A stretch of DNA of 39,623 nucleotides, taken from positions 1 to 39,623 of the forward strand of contig DVLC01000022.1 in NCBI GenBank assembly GCA_018715685.1. The letters are read 5' to 3'. This stretch comes from Candidatus Cryptobacteroides merdipullorum. GTDB taxonomy: Bacteria; Bacteroidota; Bacteroidia; Bacteroidales; UBA932. Numbering within the stretch: position 1 is the stretch's first letter; every line of letters begins with the position of its first letter. Positions 1-8,417 of this stretch are shown here, one piece after another. Below the pieces are notes generated by a model that did not search any database, had not been told where the DNA came from, and saw only the letters and a list, made by a program, of their open reading frames with translations. The position numbers and the translations under genes are program-made.

Positions 1-2705
1 GCGTCCTCCACCTGCTCTATGGTGGCGTTGCCGACTGCGGCCACGAGGTGCAGCCCTCCGTGCCCCCAGATGTAGACGGTGCTGACGCCGTCGGGATCCG
101 TGGCCTCGACGAGATTGCCGAGGGAGTCGTAGTCGAAGTGGCTGACAGTCTCCCATCGCTCTGAAGTTTGATCGTAGCTTTCTATGCTTTTAACCACTAC
201 GAGCGATGTGTCGGAAGCGTTTCTGTAGCCGTAATTATATCTTCGTATGCTGAGGATGCCGTTCTTGTCGTAGATCTCTTCCTGCAACGGAAGATTGACC
301 ATGTTCAACCGTTTCATTGTTCTGGCGGTGGCTGTTGACCTGAAAGAGTTCCAATATGATGCGGATACCATGTCATCGAATGCTTCAATGTCATCCAGAT
401 CCTGAACATACAGAAATCTTGAAGTTTTTCCGTCCTTGACGACAGTCTTGAGATTCCTGAAAGAGTCATAGCTGTAGTTTTCAGTTTCGGTGACACCTGA
501 AATTCTTGTAGAGACTGACACCGGCCTTATGTCTCCGATGACCGTAGCTACTCTGGTGGCTCCAATGTAAAGACTTTGCAGGTTCCATATCTTGTCAAGG
601 CTCTCGTATGCATAGGTATACGATTCATAAGAAGTAGTTTGAGAGGCCACCATGTCGCCGTTCTTGTCAAAAGATCTTTTGGAAAGCAGTTTCCCGCGTT
701 TGGACTCCATGGAAATCGTGGGAGACATGAGCGCCATTATCGCATTGCGCGCGTCTGTTCCCGACAGGTTCCTGTTGCATGTCACATCGTATAAATAGTT
801 ATTGATATTGGTATATTCCATGTTGGTGACCTTTCCGTCGGGACAGTCCCGATATGAGATGAAGCGGTATTCGTTGCTTCCTTCCGGCAATGTCTCCACG
901 ACCCTTGAATATCCTATATGGGTGCCGTCACTTGGAAGAAGGTCATTGTATGAGCCGAGGAATACGCTGATGTTTTCGTTCGGTGGCGTGCTTCTGGTAT
1001 ATGACAGGCCATATCTTGGCATAGGCGCAAGATTTCCGGAGGAATAGCCTTCACTGTCAAGATACGAATATTCCCGCGAATATGCAGGACTTGTCGTGTC
1101 GGATGATGAATAGTCCTTTATGCTCTTGATACGCATGCCTCCGGCAGGGGCTGCTTTCCGGCCGACAGTATTCTGCAGGTATGGGATGAATACTGGATAT
1201 TCGCAGGTTACGTATGCGCTGTAGTCATGAGGTTCGTACTCGAAATCTGTTCTTCCCCCTGTCGGATATGTGATGCTTTTCAGCATGCCGATTCTGGAGT
1301 ATTCACCGTTCGGATTCCTTACGGATGTACCGATTGATTCATGCAGATAGTCGTCCTGTACAGTCTTCGCATAAAAACTCTCGTAGGTTGCGGAGGAGTT
1401 GTTGTAGTAGCCCCAATGATCGATCTTGAAGGTTCCGTGCTTCGGAAATATCGTGGTTTCATCATAATCGTATTCCATTGAGAAAACGCCTTCTCCGGAC
1501 AATTCGATTTCTGAAAGAAAAGGAATCTTGTTGCTTTCTTCGGCTGGAGGGAAGGAATACGACAGAGCGCATGTCCTGACGGCTTCTCCGTCCGAATTGC
1601 TTACGACAATGCGGTCAAGCTTCGGCAGAATGGTCAGAATGGTTCCTTCTCCGCTCTCGTTATATGGAAGGGTCTTGTAATAAAAATCAATCGCGGATCC
1701 GTTGTCGAAAACTATGCGGTCCAAGGCGGATACGAAAATCGGAGAACTGAGCTTCGGCCTGGTCGGCTTGGCGTCGATGTCTATTTCTGCCATTTTTTCG
1801 GGACCGATAAGATAGTTGCCTCTGAAAGAATAGTTCATTGTAGATGGGGCGTAGTTGTTGAAGAATTGGTAGGTCAGAGTTGCCGCACTGTCGTATTGCC
1901 GCGCGCTTCTCGTATATTCGAATGTGACTTTCCGGCCATTGGGCGCCGTGATTTCCGACAACTTCCAGCTGGTTCCGGTCTTTCCTGAAAATTCTCTTGC
2001 CAATCCGGTGCCGAAAGTGTATCTGAATCCGTCACCGGTGACTATCGTGATTTCGTTCAGGTCATATCTCGGTATCTCCAGAGCGAATTCCGAATCCTTG
2101 GTGTTCGTGTCGTAGAAATGCACGGCACCGTCATAGCCGAGCTGGAATTTTCCGCTGTATCCGAGGAAGTTGAAATAGAATATGTCCGGTTCCATGTCGA
2201 ACAGCATGCTTGTGTTGTCCCATCCGTAAGGAGCGTAGAATAGGGTTGGACTCACCGCTTCTATTCCGTCGTTGTCCCATCCGGTCGTGAATCCGTCAAG
2301 CTGGCCGACGCCGGTCAATGTGCTGTCATTGTGGGTCTCCATGAATCCGAATGTGGACAGATTCCGTTCTTCGTCGGGAAGTCCGCGCACAATTCTCGTA
2401 ACGGTCCCTCCCGCATTCAGGCTCCACTCGTGGCCGGCTGCGGGCGCCTGTATATTGGGTTTGAATCCGTTTGAGGAATAGCCGAGCGACACGGGTATGG
2501 TGAAGTCCGAGTCTTCGTATGTATATACGGGAATTTCAATGCAGACCGTACCGGTATACAGATTGGCGGCCGCATTGTTGTATTTGACGAATTCCCATAC
2601 GGTGGCTGACGGCAGTTCCACCGGATTCGTATTGACTTCTTGCGCACTGGCGCGGTAGACGAGGCAGGATGCAGCGACGAATGCTGCAATTATGAATCGG
2701 TTCAT
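1..2705 (-). CDS. Secreted RHS/YD-repeat-like surface protein, N-terminal ~900 codons (3' end outside window)
   Basis: The frame is open from an ATG at 2705 to the left edge, so the C-terminus is missing. Residues 1-21 form a signal peptide (MNRFIIAAFVAASCLVYRAS, cleaved before AQEV). The next ~100 residues have the Bacteroidota RHS N-terminal character: a segment on pre-pore-like sheet with YTGTVCIEIPVYTY, then GHEWSLNAGGTVTRIVRGLPDEE. YD-like units follow, such as FEYDYDE, NYSYDSFRNLKTV and HFDYDSLGNLVEATDPDG. The last visible residues (YIWGHGGLHLVAAVGNAT) normally precede the RHS core and a variable C-terminal domain, which would lie beyond the window. Such proteins form hollow beta-cage shells, often carrying a toxin, but no toxin or immunity gene is visible here. 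The gene starts 22 nt after the tRNA-Leu 3' end, leaving little room for its own promoter, so read-through from the tRNA or mre operon is inferred. Composition is more AT-rich than the neighbouring operon. Confidence 0.85.
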   Translation of the reverse strand, partial: MNRFIIAAFVAASCLVYRASAQEVNTNPVELPSATVWEFVKYNNAAANLYTGTVCIEIPVYTYEDSDFTIPVSLGYSSNGFKPNIQAPAAGHEWSLNAGGTVTRIVRGLPDEERNLSTFGFMETHNDSTLTGVGQLDGFTTGWDNDGIEAVSPTLFYAPYGWDNTSMLFDMEPDIFYFNFLGYSGKFQLGYDGAVHFYDTNTKDSEFALEIPRYDLNEITIVTGDGFRYTFGTGLAREFSGKTGTSWKLSEITAPNGRKVTFEYTRSARQYDSAATLTYQFFNNYAPSTMNYSFRGNYLIGPEKMAEIDIDAKPTRPKLSSPIFVSALDRIVFDNGSAIDFYYKTLPYNESGEGTILTILPKLDRIVVSNSDGEAVRTCALSYSFPPAEESNKIPFLSEIELSGEGVFSMEYDYDETTIFPKHGTFKIDHWGYYNNSSATYESFYAKTVQDDYLHESIGTSVRNPNGEYSRIGMLKSITYPTGGRTDFEYEPHDYSAYVTCEYPVFIPYLQNTVGRKAAPAGGMRIKSIKDYSSSDTTSPAYSREYSYLDSEGYSSGNLAPMPRYGLSYTRSTPPNENISVFLGSYNDLLPSDGTHIGYSRVVETLPEGSNEYRFISYRDCPDGKVTNMEYTNINNYLYDVTCNRNLSGTDARNAIMALMSPTISMESKRGKLLSKRSFDKNGDMVASQTTSYESYTYAYESLDKIWNLQSLYIGATRVATVIGDIRPVSVSTRISGVTETENYSYDSFRNLKTVVKDGKTSRFLYVQDLDDIEAFDDMVSASYWNSFRSTATARTMKRLNMVNLPLQEEIYDKNGILSIRRYNYGYRNASDTSLVVVKSIESYDQTSERWETVSHFDYDSLGNLVEATDPDGVSTVYIWGHGGLHLVAAVGNATIEQVED

Positions 2706-2727
2706 GCAGCGTTCATTATGTGGTCAG

Positions 2728-2812
2728 TGCCCCGGATGAGACTCGAACTCACACGGACATTGCTGTCCAAGGGATTTTAAGTCCCTCGTGTCTACCATTC
2801 CACCACCAAGGC
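2728..2812 (-). tRNA. tRNA-Leu (anticodon TAA)
   Basis: The minus strand folds as a class II tRNA of 85 nt. The acceptor arms GCCTTGG and CCGGGGC pair (with two G-U pairs) and are followed by discriminator A. The anticodon stem is GGGA/TCCC with loop CTTAAAA, giving anticodon TAA. A long variable arm (GGAC/GTCC) and the T-arm GTTCGAGTC are present, all typical of tRNA-Leu. CCA is not encoded. It lies 20 nt after the rodA stop and 22 nt before the RHS-like gene. Confidence 0.95.
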
Positions 2813-2832
2813 TGATACTGGTGCAAAGATAA

Positions 2833-4143
2833 TCAGAAATATTTGTTTTCCTGCCGGTTGAGAGCGAGGAATATGAACAGCAGCACCGAGAACGCCAGCA
2901 GCGACGAACCGCCGTAGCTCAGCAGCGGCAGCGGTATGCCAATCACGGGCATCAGCCCGATGGTCATGCCAATGTTGATGAAGAGATGCATGAACAGGCA
3001 GGCGGCCAGACAGTTGCCGTAGATGCGCGTGAACGCCTCCCGGCTCCTGTCCGCATCCTGCATTATGCGCCATATCATGAACACATAGAGGGCGATGACG
3101 GCGAAGCATCCCAGAAAGCCGTGCTCTTCGCCAATGGTGCAGAAGATGAAGTCGGTGCTCTGCTCCGGTACGAAGCCGAAGGTTGTCTGCGTGCCGTTGA
3201 GGAAGCCCTTTCCGGCGAAGCCTCCGGAGCCGATGGCTATCATCGACTGGCGCACATTATAGCCTACTCCGCTGGGGTCCTCCTTCATTCCGAGCAACAC
3301 CTCGATGCGCGAGCGCTGGTGGTCCTGGAGCACATTGTCGAAGATGAATCCGGTCGCGAATATCAGCAGGGCCCCGGCGGCGAACCCCAGCAGCGTCCAC
3401 CTCACGACCCGTCTCCTGAACTTCAGCGAAGTCCTCCACCGGCGTCGCAGCAGCGTCAGGCAGCAAAGTCCGCAGACGACTGCCAGCACCGCGGCCGACA
3501 GCCACCAGCCGACTGTCAGGGTAAGGATGAACAGCAGGATGCACATCGCCAGAACGAACAGCCACCATCCCGACAGGCCCTCGCGGTAGAGTACGAAGAT
3601 ATATCCGACATACACGAGCGCCGAGCCGGTCTCGCTTTCTCCGAGAATGGCCAGCATCGGCAGCCCGATGACCATGGTGACCTTGAAGAAGTCGCGAGGG
3701 TTGCCGAGCCGGAAGCCCTGCCTGCCCATGACGAGAGCGAGCATCAGCGAGGTCGTTATCTTCGAGACTTCGGCGGGCTGGAACTTCACGGGGCCGAGTT
3801 CGAACCACGAGTGCGAGCCCTTGACATTGTCGCTCAGGAAGATGACCAGCACCAGCAGAACCAGGATCAGGATATATGCGGGCGGAGTCAGGACTTCCCA
3901 CAGCTTCGGGTTGACGACGAACAGAATCACGAGATCGACGGCGAAGACCACCATCATCCAAAGGAACTGCTTGCCGCTGCGGCTTCCGAGATCGAAAATG
4001 GAGCTGGGTTCCGTTGAATGGATGGAGGCGTAGATGCTTATCCAGCCTACCACCACGAGTGCAGCATAGCAGGCGACGAGCCACCAGTCCACCGTCTGCC
4101 TGATGCCTCTGTCGTAGGAATATGAGCTCCGCATTCCGTCCAT
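2833..4143 (-). CDS. rodA: RodA, SEDS-family peptidoglycan glycosyltransferase
   Basis: This 436-residue polytopic inner-membrane protein polymerises glycan strands from lipid II during side-wall growth, together with PBP2. About ten hydrophobic segments are visible. SEDS signatures include FQPAEVSK near 121-128, PEQSTDFIF near 327-334 (its Asp331 corresponds to the catalytic Asp of the family) and LPLLSYGGSSL near 405-415. The usual QPDLGTA-type motif reads GESETGSA here. A basic cytoplasmic loop (LLRRRWRTSLKFRRR, about 231-245) lies mid-protein. The gene begins 2 nt after the mrdA stop and is the last protein gene of the mre operon before tRNA-Leu. The RodA rather than FtsW assignment rests on the mreBCD-mrdA context. 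Confidence 0.95.
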   Translation of the reverse strand: MDGMRSSYSYDRGIRQTVDWWLVACYAALVVVGWISIYASIHSTEPSSIFDLGSRSGKQFLWMMVVFAVDLVILFVVNPKLWEVLTPPAYILILVLLVLVIFLSDNVKGSHSWFELGPVKFQPAEVSKITTSLMLALVMGRQGFRLGNPRDFFKVTMVIGLPMLAILGESETGSALVYVGYIFVLYREGLSGWWLFVLAMCILLFILTLTVGWWLSAAVLAVVCGLCCLTLLRRRWRTSLKFRRRVVRWTLLGFAAGALLIFATGFIFDNVLQDHQRSRIEVLLGMKEDPSGVGYNVRQSMIAIGSGGFAGKGFLNGTQTTFGFVPEQSTDFIFCTIGEEHGFLGCFAVIALYVFMIWRIMQDADRSREAFTRIYGNCLAACLFMHLFINIGMTIGLMPVIGIPLPLLSYGGSSLLAFSVLLFIFLALNRQENKYF

Positions 4144-4145
4144 CG

Positions 4146-5972
4146 TCAGAAGAATTTGGTCTCGAGCATCCTTTTCTCAAGATACTGCCTCTGCGGGCAT
4201 ATCTCGCCCGTGAGATATTTCTCCAGCATCAGCGACGCGACGGGCAGCGCCCAGGTTGCTCCGAAACCCGCGTTCTCGACATATGCCGCCACCGCGATCT
4301 TCGGGTCGTCCTTGGGGGCGAAGCAGATGAACACGGAGTTGTCCTCCCCGTGGGGGTTCTGCGCGGTTCCTGTCTTACCGCAGACATCGAGTCCGGGCAC
4401 TGCCGCGGCAAAGGCGGTGCCTCCGGCCGAACCTCCGCCGTTCACGGCCTTGTACATGCCTTCGACGGCAGTGGCGAAGTGTGCTGTGTCCACGAGTGTA
4501 TAGTGTCTCTCCTTGTACTTGGGATCTATCTTGACATTCTCCGAGTCCTTGACCAGATGCGGTATATACCAGTAGCCGCGGTTGGCCATTATCGCGGCGA
4601 GATTCGCTATCTGCAGCGGCGTCGCCCCGATTTCTCCCTGGCCTATCGAGAGCGAGACTATGGTCTGGAATCTCCAGCGTCCGCGGCCGTAGATCCTGTC
4701 GTAGTATGAGGACGTGGGGATGTTCCCTCCGAGTTCAGCCGGGATGCCGCTGCCGAGCTTCTCGCCGAAGCCGAAGCTCAGCACATATTTCCGCCATGCG
4801 TCGAGCGCCTCGGCGGTGGAGCCATAGGTGCCGTTTTCGAGGATGTCGCGCAGCACATAGCAGAAATAGCCGTTACAGGAAGTCGCTATCGCCGATTCGA
4901 AGTCGAGAGGCGATGAGTGCGCGTGGCAGCCCAGCTTGCGGGTGCGCGTGTACCAGTACCCCATGTTGCACGGGTATCTGTCCGACGGCTTCAGCACGCC
5001 CTCCTGCAGCCCTATGAGTCCGTTGACGAGCTTGAACACTGATCCGGGAGGGTAGGAGGCCATCACGGTGCGGTTGAACATCGGCTTGCGCGGGTCCTTC
5101 GAGAGACTGTCGTAGTATTGGCCGATGTGCGCGAGCACGTCCACGTCGATTCCCGGGCTGGAGACCATTGCCAGGATTTCCCCGGTCGAAGGCTCTATGG
5201 CGATCACGGAGCCGACCTTACCTTCCATGAGCTGCTGCCCGTACTGCTGGAGGTGGGCGTCGATGGTGGAGACGATGCTGTTGCCCGGCACCGCCGGCTT
5301 GTCTTCGCGGCCGTCGAGATATGCGGACTGGAGGCGGTTCCTGGAGTCCCGGAGCATGATATGATAGCCTTTTTCACCCCTGAGTTCCTCCTCCATGGCG
5401 GATTCGAGCCCGGTGCGTCCGATATAGTCGCCCGCCTCGTATTCACCCGGATGGTTCTCGATGTCATCGGCGTTGACCTCGGTTATGTAGCCGAGCAGAT
5501 TGCCGCCGGCGTTGAAGGGATAGTCCCTGATGCTGCGGGCCTGTGAGCGGAATCCCGGGAAAAGATACTGCTTCTCCGCGAAGTCCATGTAGATCTCGGG
5601 CGACACCTGCTTGAGAAGGGTCACGGTGCGGTAGCCTATGCGCGTGCGGTATTTCCGGTAGTATGCCATGCGCTCGCGAAGAAAATCCGCGGTGGTGTCG
5701 AGGGCTTCAGCCAGAGCGAGCGTGTCGAACTCCCGGACGTCGCGCGGCGTCACGAGGATGTCGTAGCAGACAGAGTTCCCGACGAGAATCTCGCCGTTCC
5801 TGTCGTAGATGACCCCGCGCGGCGGATAGATGTCGGTGTAGACCATCGAGTTGTTGGACGCGTCCTTCTTGTACTCGTCGTTGATGATCTGGATATAGAA
5901 CAGTTTGCCGAGCAGCAGGAGGGCGAAAGCCGCGAGCCCCATCAGAAGTTTGTTCTTGCGGTTTATTTCCAT
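4146..5972 (-). CDS. mrdA: Penicillin-binding protein 2 (class B transpeptidase of the elongasome)
   Basis: This 608-residue peptidoglycan DD-transpeptidase has a single N-terminal membrane anchor (about 10-30), a PBP dimerisation domain and a C-terminal penicillin-binding domain. The three active-site motifs are visible: SVFK at about 311-314 (nucleophile Ser), SCN at about 365-367 and KTGT at about 533-536. The ATG at 5972 (MEINRKN) is chosen over an upstream TTG at 5993. It overlaps the mreD stop by 10 nt (ATGGAAATAA), a translational-coupling arrangement, whereas the TTG would overlap more deeply. Directly followed by rodA, its usual partner. Confidence 0.95.
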   Translation of the reverse strand: MEINRKNKLLMGLAAFALLLLGKLFYIQIINDEYKKDASNNSMVYTDIYPPRGVIYDRNGEILVGNSVCYDILVTPRDVREFDTLALAEALDTTADFLRERMAYYRKYRTRIGYRTVTLLKQVSPEIYMDFAEKQYLFPGFRSQARSIRDYPFNAGGNLLGYITEVNADDIENHPGEYEAGDYIGRTGLESAMEEELRGEKGYHIMLRDSRNRLQSAYLDGREDKPAVPGNSIVSTIDAHLQQYGQQLMEGKVGSVIAIEPSTGEILAMVSSPGIDVDVLAHIGQYYDSLSKDPRKPMFNRTVMASYPPGSVFKLVNGLIGLQEGVLKPSDRYPCNMGYWYTRTRKLGCHAHSSPLDFESAIATSCNGYFCYVLRDILENGTYGSTAEALDAWRKYVLSFGFGEKLGSGIPAELGGNIPTSSYYDRIYGRGRWRFQTIVSLSIGQGEIGATPLQIANLAAIMANRGYWYIPHLVKDSENVKIDPKYKERHYTLVDTAHFATAVEGMYKAVNGGGSAGGTAFAAAVPGLDVCGKTGTAQNPHGEDNSVFICFAPKDDPKIAVAAYVENAGFGATWALPVASLMLEKYLTGEICPQRQYLEKRMLETKFF

Positions 5973-6478
5973 CTCTGACTGTCTTCGGAGCAAAGAATCC
6001 AGGTGATGTAAGTGGACAGAGGAGTGCTTACTGCGAGGGATGCCGCGAACTTGACGAGATCCACCCAGAGGGGTCTGGTCCCGGCGCTTTCAGCCACGAT
6101 GAACAGCAGCAGGAAGACTGCGGTCACGATGAAGGTCGCAAGCGCCATCTTCCTTCCGCCCTGACGCTGGAAGGAGATGTCCTCGCCTCTGGCCTGGAGC
6201 TCGCTTCCGAACACGAGCCTGACTACCGGCAGACGCATGGCCGCGACAGGAACCAATGCGAGCGATGTCAGTCCGAGCAGTCCTCCGGCAAAGAAATCCA
6301 CCGCGACTCCGGTGAAGAATGCGGCCAGCATCCCGAATACGGCCCCCTTCTTCACGGGAATGCACAGAATCATTGCGGGCAATATCGCAATCGTGAGGAA
6401 CTGGGTGAAATTGAAATAGTTCCACAGCAGAATCTGCGCGACGAGCAGCAGCAGATATTTTATGACCAGTCTGTTCAT
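5963..6478 (-). CDS. mreD: Rod shape-determining protein MreD
   Basis: This small (171-residue) integral membrane protein has about five hydrophobic segments. It is predicted to link MreC with the peptidoglycan synthases. Sequence similarity among MreD proteins is low, so the call rests on size, hydrophobicity profile and position between mreC and mrdA. Its start overlaps the mreC stop by 4 nt (ATGA) and its end overlaps mrdA by 10 nt. The segment LLGLTSLALVPVAAMRLPVVR is a hydrophobic core typical of the family. No unusual features seen. Confidence 0.88.
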   Translation of the reverse strand: MNRLVIKYLLLLVAQILLWNYFNFTQFLTIAILPAMILCIPVKKGAVFGMLAAFFTGVAVDFFAGGLLGLTSLALVPVAAMRLPVVRLVFGSELQARGEDISFQRQGGRKMALATFIVTAVFLLLFIVAESAGTRPLWVDLVKFAASLAVSTPLSTYITWILCSEDSQRWK

Positions 6479-7323
6479 CGCACAGCCTCCTTCGATGCGG
6501 CATTGTCTTCGAGCTTCTGAATTTCTTCAAGATCCATGTTCCTGGTCACAGTGACATAATGCGCCGAGTTGAAGTCCTGGAACAGCCTGACCTCGACATG
6601 CTGGTTGGAGCCGTCCACGAGCCTGGAGCTTCCGGTGACGCCCACTGCAATGCCTTCGGGGAACATTGACGAGAAGCCGCTGGTCCATACGGTGTCTCCG
6701 GGTTCGATTCTGAAATGCGGTGGAATGTCCGTGAGCACGGCTCCGTCGGAGCTGAGTCCGTCCCATGTCATGGGCGCTGTGATACCGTCCCTGCCGGTCT
6801 TGGTACTGATCGTGACGTTGGGGTTCATCAGGGTGAGTCCGTAGGAGTAGTGCCGGCCCACGGAATTGATCACCCCTATTATTCCCTTTCCGGTGATTAT
6901 CCCGGACTGCGGTCTGACTCCGTCCTCGCTTCCCTTGTTGAGAATCACATAGTTCTGCGGACGGTTGCGGCTCATCTTGACTATTGTCGCGGGCGTGTAG
7001 CTGAAAACCTCCCTTGAGGGGCGTATGGCCTCGGCGGACGCCGACATCTCCTCGCGGGCCCGGCTCATCCTCCTGTATTCGTCGAGCTCCCGGTTGAGGC
7101 TGTCGTTCTGCCTCGCGAGCTCGTCATTGACCGCCTCAAGTCTGAAATAGTTCCGAAGCTTCTCGCTCCCTCCCCAGAGGGCGGCCATGGTGCGGTGCGC
7201 CGCGCGGTTGATCCAGATGTCCTGAAGAGTCGAACTCCTGTCCAGCATAGCAAGAGCAGCAACCTCCAGAAGAATGAAGATTGCCGCGCTCGCCATAATG
7301 GAAGTCTTTCGTCCCTGTGGCAT
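6475..7323 (-). CDS. mreC: Rod shape-determining protein MreC
   Basis: This 282-residue bitopic periplasmic scaffold has an N-terminal membrane helix (about 8-28), a coiled coil rich in Glu, Arg and Leu (about 60-95), and a two-lobed beta domain. MreC-typical stretches include QNYVILNKGSEDGVRPQSGI and GKGIIGVI in the middle, and DTVWTSGFSSMFPEGIAVGV near 215-235. It binds PBP2 in the elongasome. The gene starts 1 nt after the mreB stop and overlaps mreD by 4 nt, so it is clearly part of the same transcript. An in-frame Met at residue 10 is a possible alternative start. Confidence 0.95.
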   Translation of the reverse strand: MPQGRKTSIMASAAIFILLEVAALAMLDRSSTLQDIWINRAAHRTMAALWGGSEKLRNYFRLEAVNDELARQNDSLNRELDEYRRMSRAREEMSASAEAIRPSREVFSYTPATIVKMSRNRPQNYVILNKGSEDGVRPQSGIITGKGIIGVINSVGRHYSYGLTLMNPNVTISTKTGRDGITAPMTWDGLSSDGAVLTDIPPHFRIEPGDTVWTSGFSSMFPEGIAVGVTGSSRLVDGSNQHVEVRLFQDFNSAHYVTVTRNMDLEEIQKLEDNAASKEAVR

Positions 7324-7324
7324 C

Positions 7325-8350
7325 CTATCTCATAAGGAAAGAATAGCGGTCGGTATGTTTCAGAGCGTCGCAGGTTCCCCGCGCCACGGCGTGGAGAGGG
7401 TCGTCGGCGACGTGGAAGTCGATGTTGACCTTGTCCTTGAATCTCTTCGCGAGACCTCTCAGAAGGGCTCCGCCGCCGGAGAGGTAGATTCCGTTCTCCA
7501 CGATGTCGGCGTAGAGCTCCGGGGGAGTGTTCTCGAGGACGTGGAGTATGGAGGTCTCGATCTTGGCTATTGACTTGTCGAGGCAGTGGGCGATTTCCTG
7601 ATGGGTGATAGTCGCCTCCACCGGGTGTGCGGTCATGAGGTTGGGGCCGCGGACCACGAAAGGCTCCGGAGCTTCGTCTCCGAGATCGGGTATGACGGCG
7701 CCTACTGCGATCTTGATCTTCTCGGCAGTGATTTCGCCGACCTTGACATTGTGCTGCTGGCGCAGATAGTACTGGATGTCGCTGGTGAACACGTCGCCGG
7801 CCGTCCTGATGCTGGCCTGCTCGACCAGGCCTCCGAGCGAGATCACGGCGATTTCGGTGGTGCCTCCTCCGATGTCCACGACCATGTTTCCCTGAGGGGC
7901 TTCGACGTCAAGGCCGATTCCCAGGGCCGCGGCCATGGGTTCGAAAATCAGGTACACGTCTCTTCCTCCTGCGTGCTCGGTCGAGTCGCGCACGGCCCTG
8001 ATTTCGACCTCGGTGGAGCCTGAAGGGATACCCACCACCACCTTGAGGTTGGGTGTGAAGAGGCTGTGCTTTCTGCTGCTGGCCTGCTTTATGAAGCCGC
8101 GTATCATCATTTCGGCCGCGTTGAAATCGGCGATCACGCCGTCGCGCAGCGGTCTTACCGTCTTGAGACCCGGATTTACCTTCTCCTGCATCAGCTTGGC
8201 CTGCTGGCCGATGGCTATGCACTTGCCCGTATTGTTGTTGATCGCTATGATGCTCGGTTCGTCAAGCACTATCTGGTCGTTCTGGTAGATGACCGTATTG
8301 GCGGTTCCGAGGTCAATGGCGAGTTCCTGGTTTAAAAATGAAAATGCCAT
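7325..8350 (-). CDS. mreB: Actin-like cell shape protein MreB
   Basis: This 341-residue bacterial actin polymerises on the inner membrane face and directs side-wall synthesis. Nucleotide-binding motifs are intact: phosphate-1 IDLGTAN at 12-18, phosphate-2 VVDIGGGTTEIAV at 157-169 and the adenosine motif GIYLSGGGALLRG at 287-299. It begins with a short hydrophobic N-terminus (MAFSFL). First gene of the five-gene elongasome operon and divergent from ispD. Its promoter shows a -7 element TATATTTG immediately followed by a perfect palindrome, suggesting operator control of the whole operon. Confidence 0.97.
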   Translation of the reverse strand: MAFSFLNQELAIDLGTANTVIYQNDQIVLDEPSIIAINNNTGKCIAIGQQAKLMQEKVNPGLKTVRPLRDGVIADFNAAEMMIRGFIKQASSRKHSLFTPNLKVVVGIPSGSTEVEIRAVRDSTEHAGGRDVYLIFEPMAAALGIGLDVEAPQGNMVVDIGGGTTEIAVISLGGLVEQASIRTAGDVFTSDIQYYLRQQHNVKVGEITAEKIKIAVGAVIPDLGDEAPEPFVVRGPNLMTAHPVEATITHQEIAHCLDKSIAKIETSILHVLENTPPELYADIVENGIYLSGGGALLRGLAKRFKDKVNIDFHVADDPLHAVARGTCDALKHTDRYSFLMR

Positions 8351-8359
8351 ATCTCAACT

Positions 8360-8376
8360 GTAAGTTGTCAACTTAC
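8360..8376. promoter_or_regulatory. Perfect palindrome at the mreB start-site region, candidate operator
   Basis: GTAAGTTG-T-CAACTTAC is an 8+1+8 perfect inverted repeat. It abuts the 3' side of the mreB -7 element, so it would cover the transcription start. One arm recurs at the 23967-23982 promoter. Function as an operator is inferred. Confidence 0.5.
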
Positions 8377-8383
8377 AAATATA
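8376..8383 (-). promoter_or_regulatory. -7 promoter element of the mreB operon
   Basis: TATATTTG on the minus strand matches the Bacteroidota -7 consensus TAnnTTTG. Its last base lies 26 nt upstream of the mreB ATG. No good TTTG is present at -33. Confidence 0.7.
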
Positions 8384-8395
8384 GTGAAAATTGCT

Positions 8396-8403
8396 TAATT
8401 TTG
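8396..8403 (+). promoter_or_regulatory. -7 promoter element of ispD
   Basis: TAATTTTG fits TAnnTTTG and lies 14 nt before the ispD ATG, giving a leader of roughly 8-10 nt. It is divergent from the mreB promoter, with 12 nt between the two -7 boxes. Confidence 0.6.
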
Positions 8404-8417
8404 CGTAAAAGAGACTT

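Noticed and set aside
2986..4017. 343-codon plus-strand frame inside rodA
   Set aside because: It is antisense to rodA, has the His/Glu/Gln-rich composition typical of shadows of high-GC membrane genes, and no domain.
4146..5993. Longer start of mrdA at TTG 5993
   Set aside because: It would deepen the overlap with mreD to 31 nt, while ATG 5972 fits coupling and the usual short cytoplasmic tail.
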